A stretch of DNA of 11,445 bases, taken from the NCBI GenBank assembly GCA_903925705.1, contig CAIYGJ010000132.1, forward strand, positions 1 to 11,445. Direction: 5' to 3'. The translations under genes and the position numbers were made by a program. This document shows, in pieces, positions 6,278-11,445 of this stretch. This DNA comes from an uncultured Actinomycetes bacterium (GTDB lineage Bacteria > Actinomycetota > Actinomycetes > S36-B12 > UBA5976). The notes beneath the pieces were generated by a model. The model did not search any database. It was given only the letters and a program-made list of their open reading frames with translations, and was not told where the DNA came from. How positions within the stretch are numbered: the first letter of the stretch is position 1; each line of letters opens with the position of its first letter.

Positions 6278-7768
6278 GTGTCCAGGGTGTTGTGGTTTAG
6301 GCGAGATCTGCGGATCCATGACAACCCCGCCCTAGTTGCTGCCGTCGACGGCGCCTGGGCTGATGGTGACGGCAATGTCATAGCCGTGGTCTTGATTGAT
6401 CCGATGCTTTGGCCAACTTGGGGTCCTGCCAAGCAGGCCTATCTAATCGATTCGCTACGCAGTTTGGATGAATCCTTAGGCGGTAACCTCGTGATCCGCC
6501 ATGGCAAGGCCCAAGATGTCATCCCGGCGATCGCAAAAGAGTTCGGTGCCAGCGCAGTTCATTGCGCTGCTGATTACTCCGGCTACGGAATTGCTCGCGA
6601 TAACGAAATCGCAGACACACTTTCGGCTAGTGGTATCGAGTTTGTTAAGACCGGATCGGGTTATGCCGTGGCCCCAGGTCGCGTTGCCAAAGATGATGGA
6701 ACTTACTACAAGGTTTACACCCCGTTCTATAAGCGTTGGATGATTCATGGCTGGCGAGCGCCCGCATCTGATCCAGTTAAGGCGCCGAATTGGATCGGAG
6801 TTGAAACTTGCAATGGGTATCCGGAACTTCCTGACACGCGTGGCGTTATCGTGCCTCGTGCCGGCGAAGCTGCTGCCCTGGAATTATTTGAAACTTTTTT
6901 GGCCGGACCAATTGAGAATTACTCTGATGATCGAAATCGTCCAGATCTAGCCGGAACTTCAAAGTTGAGTATTGCTTTGAAGTGGGGAGAGATTCATCCG
7001 CGCACTTTGTTAGCACGTCTTGGCGATAGTAAGGGTCATGAAGTTTTCCGTAAAGAAATTGCTTGGCGCGAGTTCTATGCCGAAGTTGCTTACCAACGTC
7101 CAGACACAATTACCGATTATTTCAATCCGCTTTATTCCCAGATGCAATACGACACCGGCAAGGAAGCAGATGAAAAGTTTGCAGCTTGGTGTGAAGGACG
7201 TACGGGATTTCCGTTTGTTGATGCCGGTATGCGTCAATTGCGCACCGAGGGTTGGATGCATAACCGAGTTCGTATGGTGGTCGCGTCGTTCTTACTCAAA
7301 GATCTTCATATCGAATGGCAACGTGGCGCAAACTATTTCTTTGAATGGTTACTCGATGGCGACCTAGCAAGTAACAGTCATGGTTGGCAATGGACTGCCG
7401 GTTGCGGCACGGATGCTTCGCCGTATTACCGAGTCTTTAATCCAATCGGACAAGGAATTAAATTCGATCCAGATGGCGAGTACGTTCGTAAATACATTCC
7501 TGAGCTTTCACATATTCCTGGTGGCGCTATTCACGAACCATGGAATGTTACGGGCGCATTTGATCATGGTTATCCCGAACCAATTGTTGATCATGCGGCC
7601 GAACGCCTTGAAGCGTTGGATCGGTTAAGTAAGTTGCCTAAGGGTGTTCAGGTTGCGCACAACCCGCACGATGATGATGTTAAACCTAAGCCTGCTAAGA
7701 AATCAGCTGCCAAGAAGGCAATCAAGGCTAAAGGCGAAGATTTAAAGCTAATTCACGACTTCGAATAA
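6278..7768 (+). CDS. phr: Deoxyribodipyrimidine (CPD) photolyase
   Basis: A class I cyclobutane pyrimidine dimer photolyase, 496 residues, which uses blue light and reduced FAD to split UV-induced dimers in DNA. The N-terminal antenna (Rossmann-like) domain starts VLWFRRDLRIHDNPAL. The FAD domain carries FRKEIAWREFY (E260, W263), GWMHNRVRM (N329, R330, M333; this Met position is typical of CPD photolyases rather than cryptochromes), and DGDLASNSHGWQW. The electron-transfer Trp triad appears complete: W304 (FAAWCEG), W347 (HIEWQRG), W370 (HGWQW). The close IHEPW matches the family. GTG 6278 is preferred since it gives the family's usual start and sits 6 nt after a -10; GTG 6287 is possible. 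After residue ~465 a Lys/Ala-rich tail (KPKPAKKSAAKKAIKAK) extends past the usual end. Monocistronic, with a hairpin terminator after the stop. Confidence 0.95.
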   Translation: MSRVLWFRRDLRIHDNPALVAAVDGAWADGDGNVIAVVLIDPMLWPTWGPAKQAYLIDSLRSLDESLGGNLVIRHGKAQDVIPAIAKEFGASAVHCAADYSGYGIARDNEIADTLSASGIEFVKTGSGYAVAPGRVAKDDGTYYKVYTPFYKRWMIHGWRAPASDPVKAPNWIGVETCNGYPELPDTRGVIVPRAGEAAALELFETFLAGPIENYSDDRNRPDLAGTSKLSIALKWGEIHPRTLLARLGDSKGHEVFRKEIAWREFYAEVAYQRPDTITDYFNPLYSQMQYDTGKEADEKFAAWCEGRTGFPFVDAGMRQLRTEGWMHNRVRMVVASFLLKDLHIEWQRGANYFFEWLLDGDLASNSHGWQWTAGCGTDASPYYRVFNPIGQGIKFDPDGEYVRKYIPELSHIPGGAIHEPWNVTGAFDHGYPEPIVDHAAERLEALDRLSKLPKGVQVAHNPHDDDVKPKPAKKSAAKKAIKAKGEDLKLIHDFE

Positions 7769-7782
7769 CCCTAGAAACGCGA

Positions 7783-7818
7783 AACCGAATCCTCACCCGA
7801 TATGGGTTTGATTCGGTT
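7783..7818 (+). terminator. Hairpin terminator after photolyase
   Basis: Arms AACCGAATC (7783-7791) and GATTCGGTT (7810-7818) form a 9-bp stem; inner ACCC and GGGT can pair as well. Only a short pyrimidine-rich stretch (CACTTTC) follows, so it may be a weak terminator. It begins 14 nt after the photolyase stop. Confidence 0.6.
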
Positions 7819-7921
7819 CACTTTCGAAACCAACTAGGTAGCGACTTAAAGATCATACATCAGTTGATTTATAGCATCAAGAATCTGTGAATAACTTTTT
7901 CAAGGAACCTTGGATAACAAT

Positions 7922-7927
7922 TATTCT
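7922..7927 (+). promoter_or_regulatory. Candidate -10 element deciding the DUF3800-like start
   Basis: TATTCT matches TAnnnT and lies 6 nt before GTG 7934, the spacing seen for the other leaderless candidates. It supports GTG 7934 over the in-frame TTG at 7910. TTG 7910 does have AAGGA at 7902-7906, so the alternative stays open. Confidence 0.45.
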
Positions 7928-7933
7928 TCCGAA

Positions 7934-8452
7934 GTGAGCCATGTTTATGTAGATGAATCATTTCGCAACAGCAATTACATAATGTGCTCAGTTTCTGTCG
8001 CAAACGACTCGCAGTACTTAATTAGATCTTTGCTTGTTTCATTGAATAAAAGTCCATCCAGACGTATTCACATGAGCGAGTCTTCTAAGACTCAGCGTAA
8101 AGAATATATATCAGCAATTGCAGGGCTCGGAATTGCAGCAACAATCTACGTAGCAAGTACGGGCTATGAAAAGTTTGAAGCAAGACCCCGTGAACGATGT
8201 TTAGCGTCTGTCATTCGGGATTGCGAAAAGTCAGATTCGATAACTATTGAGTTTGGGAGTGTTGATCACCTAGATCGCCAGCTAATAAATAGATTCGTTT
8301 CAGAAGGAACCCAATTTCCCAAAGTAGCTCACATAGAACCCAGAAGAGAGCCGCTTCTTTGGCTACCCGACATAATTGCGTGGGCATATGGCAGAGGAGG
8401 TGAATGGAAAAAATTGGTAGAGCCGGTCATTGAAAAAGTCCTAATCGTATAA
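7934..8452 (+). CDS. DUF3800-like protein (predicted RNase H-like fold)
   Basis: A 172-residue protein (180 if TTG 7910 is used). It begins HVYVDES, the Asp-bearing first strand of DUF3800 proteins, and has IHMSES in the middle plus LLWLPDIIAWAYGRGG-W near the end, whose Asp is the usual second conserved acid. Acidic residues in these places suggest an RNase H-like metal-binding nuclease fold, but the biochemical role of the family is not settled; some members occur near mobile elements or defence genes. Length looks complete for the short actinobacterial form. About half of its Arg codons are AGA (IRS, SRR, ARP, NRF, RRE, GRG), whereas the photolyase beside it mainly uses CGT/CGC, which hints at recent acquisition. 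Its TAA stop directly abuts the stop of the convergent MFS gene. Family call fairly secure; function unknown. Confidence 0.72.
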   Translation: MSHVYVDESFRNSNYIMCSVSVANDSQYLIRSLLVSLNKSPSRRIHMSESSKTQRKEYISAIAGLGIAATIYVASTGYEKFEARPRERCLASVIRDCEKSDSITIEFGSVDHLDRQLINRFVSEGTQFPKVAHIEPRREPLLWLPDIIAWAYGRGGEWKKLVEPVIEKVLIV

Positions 8453-9703
8453 CTAGGCAACCGGTTCTCGTGAGTCATACTTCATGAACGGCTTATGCCA
8501 TTTCACGAGTGCGAAGGTGCAAGCAATACATGCAAGGCCACCGCTGACCACCGAAAGTTGTTCGCCACCGATAGCAGCAACAGTTCCTGATTCAAAGTCA
8601 CCAAGTCTTGGTCCACCTGCGACCACGACGGTAAATAGACCTTGTAACCGGCCACGATATTCATCTGGGATTACGACTTGCATCATGGTGGTTCGGAAAA
8701 TTGCGCTGATGTTGTCAGCGGCTCCGGCGATTGCTAAGAAAAATAGTGCAGCGTAAAGATTTTTAGTCAACCCAAAAGCAGTGATGGCTGATCCCCAACC
8801 AACAATTGACCAAATGATTGCGGTGCCTTGTTTGTAAACGCGTTGCAGCGGTCCACTAAAGATTGCAGATAACGCTGCGCCCAAAGCTGGAGCTGCAGTT
8901 AATAGGCCAACGATCGCAGCTGTCGACACTGCAGAGTCGCCGTACCAAAGTAAAGCAATTGCTGGAAACAGCGCGCGAGGCATACCAAAAATCATGGCAA
9001 CAAGGTCAACATAGAAAGTCATTTGAATGTTGCGCTTGCCCGCTAAGAAACCAATACCTTCTTTTACGCTGGACAGATTTGGTTTTAGTGGAGCGCCCGC
9101 CATCGGCGGCAGTTTTGGCAGCGACCACATTGCCCACATCATTACTGTGAAGGCAACTGCATCGACTGCGTATGCAACTCCAACGGTACCGGTCGCGGCA
9201 ATTAATACTCCGCCGAGAAGTGGACCGATCGTGAAACCAATATTCCAAGTTAAAAAGGACAACGAGTTGGCAGACTGCAAAAGTTCTGTGGGAACAATGC
9301 GCGGAATGATTGCCTGCCTTGCAGGATTACCAACTGCATAAAACCCCGATGACATCGCAACAAATAAATACAGCGGCCAGGCTTGTTGGTTGTCCGCTAG
9401 AGCCTGAATCAAAAGTAATACGCTTGCCCCAGCCATACCCACTGCTGATACAAAACCAATTGTTCGACGATCATAAGAATCTGACATGGCTCCACCGAAA
9501 AGACCAAGAACCACCAGAGGCAATAATTGAGCCACGCCAACGAGGCCGACAGCAAAAGATGACTTCGTAATGTCATAGACCTGGATCGCTACCGCAACCG
9601 CTGTCATTTGCTGACCGATATTACTTATCGAAACAGCCGTAAAGATTCGGCGATACGCAGGAATTTCCCTAAGCGGAGTTAGGTCAATTAACAGCTTGGG
9701 CAC
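8453..9703 (-). CDS. MFS exporter of the EntS / MFS_3 type
   Basis: A 416-residue major facilitator superfamily protein with about 12 hydrophobic segments. After a short cytoplasmic start (PKLLIDLTPLREIPAYRRIF) comes the typical MFS_3/EntS opening NIGQQMTAVAVAIQVYDIT-SSFAVGLVG. Motif A between helices 2 and 3 is clear: GGAMSDSYDRR (70-80). NPARQAIIPRIVP (126-138) and SFLTWNIGFTIGPLLGGVL are also family-typical. A second motif-A-like loop is seen as SGPLQRVYKQG. Known relatives are proton-driven exporters of siderophores, macrolides or other small molecules; the substrate cannot be told from sequence, and no biosynthetic partners are nearby. The start is GTG with no good ribosome binding site, but CAGAGT lies 6 nt upstream as a possible -10. 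It is divergent from pdxH across 90 bp. Confidence 0.9.
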   Translation of the reverse strand: MPKLLIDLTPLREIPAYRRIFTAVSISNIGQQMTAVAVAIQVYDITKSSFAVGLVGVAQLLPLVVLGLFGGAMSDSYDRRTIGFVSAVGMAGASVLLLIQALADNQQAWPLYLFVAMSSGFYAVGNPARQAIIPRIVPTELLQSANSLSFLTWNIGFTIGPLLGGVLIAATGTVGVAYAVDAVAFTVMMWAMWSLPKLPPMAGAPLKPNLSSVKEGIGFLAGKRNIQMTFYVDLVAMIFGMPRALFPAIALLWYGDSAVSTAAIVGLLTAAPALGAALSAIFSGPLQRVYKQGTAIIWSIVGWGSAITAFGLTKNLYAALFFLAIAGAADNISAIFRTTMMQVVIPDEYRGRLQGLFTVVVAGGPRLGDFESGTVAAIGGEQLSVVSGGLACIACTFALVKWHKPFMKYDSREPVA

Positions 9704-9709
9704 AGACTC

Positions 9710-9715
9710 ACTCTG
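9710..9715 (-). promoter_or_regulatory. Weak candidate -10 for leaderless MFS gene
   Basis: CAGAGT on the minus strand, 6 nt before GTG 9703. It keeps the A at place 2 and T at place 6 of TAnnnT but lacks the first T, so the support is mainly its position. Confidence 0.3.
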
Positions 9716-9781
9716 GCATAACTGCGCGCTAGTTTGCGAGCCGGTCGACTATAAGCGCTCGCAGGACTTACAAATCTGCGC

Positions 9782-9787
9782 CAGACT
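9782..9787 (+). promoter_or_regulatory. Weak candidate -10 for leaderless pdxH
   Basis: CAGACT, 6 nt before ATG 9794, nearly the same hexamer and the same spacing as on the divergent MFS side. TAGGG directly before the start codon is too close to act well as a ribosome binding site. TATAAG at 9750-9755 is another possible -10 for a longer leader. Confidence 0.3.
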
Positions 9788-9793
9788 TAGGGC

Positions 9794-10480
9794 ATGAGCA
9801 TTGATACGCCTAACCCATCAGACATGAGAATTGTTTATGACAAAGACCAGTTAACCGAAGCTGACTTAGCAAGCAATCCACTTGATCAATTCACCAAGTG
9901 GTTAGCAGACGCGGTTGCTGAAGGCCGTGAGGCATTAATCGAACCAAATGCCATGGTGATTGCAGTTCGTAGTTCTGAAGACGTGATTTCAACAAGATCA
10001 GTTTTACTAAAAGGTATCGATGCGCGCGGATTAACGTTTTATACCAACTACGGCTCAACTAAAGCAGATGCAATTGCTGCAAACTCACAGGTCAGCATTA
10101 CCTTTCCTTGGTATCCATTGCATCGCCAAGTCAATGTGATTGGCACTGCGACAAAAGTTTCCCGTGAAGAATCCGGTGCTTACTTTGAAACTCGACCACA
10201 CGGATCCAAGCTTGGTGCGATTGTTAGTGCGCAGTCGACCGAGATTGATTCCCGAGAAATTTTAGAAACCCGAATGAAGGAACTTGAAGAACAATATCCA
10301 GAAGGATCTCATGTTCCACTGCCAGATGCTTGGGGTGGATTCCTAATCACAGTTTCAGCGATTGAGTTTTGGCAAGGACGACGTTCACGCCTGCACGATC
10401 GCCTGCGCTTTGTTAAATCTGACGATTCAAGTGACCTATCCGATGCTTCTGCTTGGAAAGTCATTCGGCTTTCGCCTTGA
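9794..10480 (+). CDS. pdxH: Pyridoxamine/pyridoxine 5'-phosphate oxidase
   Basis: A 228-residue FMN-dependent oxidase that turns pyridoxamine 5'-phosphate or pyridoxine 5'-phosphate into pyridoxal 5'-phosphate (PLP) with O2, in the cytosol. It starts with the family segment MRIVYDKDQLTEADLASNPLDQF. FMN-contact motifs are RSVLLK (68-73), FYTNYGSTKA (82-91) and RQVNVIG (111-117). The PLP-side C-terminal signature is EFWQGRRSRLHDR (191-203), followed by the usual WKVIRLSP end. Length is normal for the family and no key residue looks lost. ATG 9794 gives the full family N-terminus; Met11 is an unlikely alternative. It precedes serC, whose product needs PLP, but a terminator and separate promoter lie between them, so the two are probably not one transcript. 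Confidence 0.95.
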   Translation: MSIDTPNPSDMRIVYDKDQLTEADLASNPLDQFTKWLADAVAEGREALIEPNAMVIAVRSSEDVISTRSVLLKGIDARGLTFYTNYGSTKADAIAANSQVSITFPWYPLHRQVNVIGTATKVSREESGAYFETRPHGSKLGAIVSAQSTEIDSREILETRMKELEEQYPEGSHVPLPDAWGGFLITVSAIEFWQGRRSRLHDRLRFVKSDDSSDLSDASAWKVIRLSP

Positions 10481-10514
10481 GGTCTGGGTAAATTTGTGGC
10501 CGAGCAAACTACGT

Positions 10515-10544
10515 CGCGCTGCAAAGCATTGGCAGCGCGGTTTT
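10515..10544 (+). terminator. Terminator after pdxH
   Basis: CGCGCTGC (10515-10522) and GCAGCGCG (10532-10539) form an 8-bp GC-rich stem with a 9-nt loop, followed by GTTTTCT. It begins 35 nt after the pdxH stop and ends just before the serC -10. Confidence 0.75.
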
Positions 10545-10556
10545 CTGCAATTGATC

Positions 10557-10562
10557 TAAACT
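10557..10562 (+). promoter_or_regulatory. Candidate -10 element for leaderless serC
   Basis: TAAACT fits TAnnnT and lies 6 nt before ATG 10569. No Shine-Dalgarno sequence is present, and the pdxH terminator sits just upstream, so a promoter is needed here. Confidence 0.5.
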
Positions 10563-10568
10563 TGGCGA

Positions 10569-11445
10569 ATGGCTACCTTCCCCGAAATCGTGATTCCTGC
10601 TGAACTTTTGCCAATAGATGGCAGGTTCGGCGCTGGACCTTCAAAGGTTCGCCCCGAACAGATTCAAGCCTTGGTAGATAAGTCAGTTTCAATCATGGGA
10701 ACTAGTCATCGACAAAAGCCAGTTAAGGACGAAGTCGCAGAAATGCGCGCGGGCTTAGCAAAAATGTTTTCAATTCCGCAGGGGTACGAAGTTGTCATTG
10801 GCAACGGTGGAACCACCGCGTTTTGGGAAGTAGCTACTTTTGGATTGATTCGCGATCGCGCGCAGTTTTTAACTTTCGGAGAATTCGGCACAAAGTTTGC
10901 AAGTAGCGCCAAAGCTGCTCCATTCCTAGGCGAGCAATCAGTAAATGGTGGTGACGCCGGTGACGCTCCAGATTTTGTCGCCCAACCAGGAATAGACGCC
11001 TACTGCACACCACATAACGAAACCTCAACTGGTGTTGCCATTCCACCAGTTCGCCCAGCCGGCGCTGATAAAGATGCACTCGTTCTAATCGATGCCACTT
11101 CAGGTGCTGGTGGTTTGCCAGTTGATTTATCCCAGGTAGATGTTTATTACTTCAGCCCGCAAAAGTGCTTTGCATCTGATGGTGGATTGTTCGTTGCGAT
11201 CATGTCATCTGCAGCCATCGCGCGCGCCGAAGAGATAAAGGCGTCAGGTCGTTACATTCCCGCTTTCTTGGACTTGATGACTGCAATTGAAAATTCGCGT
11301 CTAGATCAGACTTACAACACCCCAGCTCTTGCCACAATCTTGATGATGAACGAACAGATCAAATGGTTCAACGCAAATGGTGGTCTGGATTGGTGTGTTG
11401 CGCGAACTAAAGAATCTTCCGATGCAATTTATGAATGGGCAATGG
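10569..11445 (+). CDS. serC: Phosphoserine aminotransferase, 5' part
   Basis: The frame is open from ATG 10569 to the window end (292 codons seen; the family is usually ~360-375 residues). The product transfers an amino group from glutamate to 3-phosphohydroxypyruvate, giving O-phosphoserine for serine synthesis, with PLP as cofactor. The start IPAELLPIDGRFGAGPSKVRPEQ matches actinobacterial SerC. GTSHRQKPVK (44-53) is the substrate-phosphate region. GNGGTTAFWE (78-87) and HNETSTG (149-155) bind the cofactor. IDATSGAGG (174-182) holds the Asp facing the pyridine ring. YYFSPQKCF (193-201) carries the Schiff-base lysine K199. YNTPAL follows near the visible end. The 3' end lies outside the window. 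It appears to have its own leaderless promoter right after the pdxH terminator. The link with pdxH, which makes its cofactor, may be meaningful. Confidence 0.95.
   Translation, partial: MATFPEIVIPAELLPIDGRFGAGPSKVRPEQIQALVDKSVSIMGTSHRQKPVKDEVAEMRAGLAKMFSIPQGYEVVIGNGGTTAFWEVATFGLIRDRAQFLTFGEFGTKFASSAKAAPFLGEQSVNGGDAGDAPDFVAQPGIDAYCTPHNETSTGVAIPPVRPAGADKDALVLIDATSGAGGLPVDLSQVDVYYFSPQKCFASDGGLFVAIMSSAAIARAEEIKASGRYIPAFLDLMTAIENSRLDQTYNTPALATILMMNEQIKWFNANGGLDWCVARTKESSDAIYEWAM

Noticed and set aside
6147..6335. 62-codon plus-strand frame overlapping the photolyase start
   Set aside because: No ribosome binding site, no recognisable product, and it overlaps the well-supported photolyase frame.
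6083..7894. Replication origin, suggested by two DnaA-box-like sequences
   Set aside because: The boxes are 1.8 kb apart, no AT-rich unwinding element or box cluster is present, and no dnaA or dnaN is nearby.
7910..7922. TTG start at 7910 and a lac-operator-like GGATAACAATT
   Set aside because: TTG 7910 has AAGGA 3-4 nt upstream but adds residues before the conserved HVYVDES start; GTG 7934 with a well-placed -10 fits better. The operator likeness is a short chance match with no LacI or lac genes nearby.

Overview
The window reads as a chromosomal segment of a moderately low-GC actinobacterium. Evidence: an actinobacterial-type phosphoserine aminotransferase and PdxH, a cyclic-di-AMP riboswitch in front of an NlpC/P60 cell-wall peptidase (a pairing known in Actinobacteria), and several genes that look leaderless, with a -10 hexamer a fixed 6 nt before the start codon. 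The moderate GC content plus a photolyase would fit a sunlit freshwater actinobacterium such as the Nanopelagicales (acI) group, but that placement is inference.

Layout. (1) 1-506 (+): the 3' end of a GDP-mannose 4,6-dehydratase-like nucleotide-sugar enzyme. (2) 514-2787 (-): a large secreted DUF11-type surface or extracellular protein, and 3056-3880 (+): a secreted protein of unknown function. These two are divergent and share a 268-bp intergenic region holding a stem-loop, four related 12-bp repeats and a short palindrome. (3) A perfect 34-nt palindrome at 3892-3925 is a two-way terminator between the secreted protein and the convergent gene at 3953-5815 (-). That gene encodes a 620-residue membrane-anchored NlpC/P60 peptidase with a c-di-AMP riboswitch in its leader (5825-5979). 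(4) 6278-7768 (+): CPD photolyase with a terminator after it. (5) 7934-8452 (+): a small DUF3800-like protein that abuts the convergent MFS exporter at 8453-9703 (-). (6) 9794-10480 (+): pdxH, a terminator, then serC from 10569, which runs off the window.

The most notable object is the NlpC/P60 protein. Its first ~365 residues, which must lie in the cytoplasm if the peptidase is outside, are built from a helical repeat whose Asp-x-Arg marker recurs at D40, D80, D120, D156, D196, D236, D276, D312 and D352. The spacings are 40 residues, with two of 36. A long, regular, Arg/Asp-rich intracellular array joined through one membrane helix to a peptidoglycan peptidase, and under c-di-AMP control, is not an architecture I recognise.

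Functionally, the left half (nucleotide sugar, two secreted proteins, wall peptidase) concerns the cell envelope. The right half holds housekeeping functions: DNA repair, efflux, and vitamin B6 with a B6-dependent enzyme. A recurring pattern is that the three exported proteins have leaders with Shine-Dalgarno sequences (weak for the 274-residue one), while the other five complete starts look leaderless.
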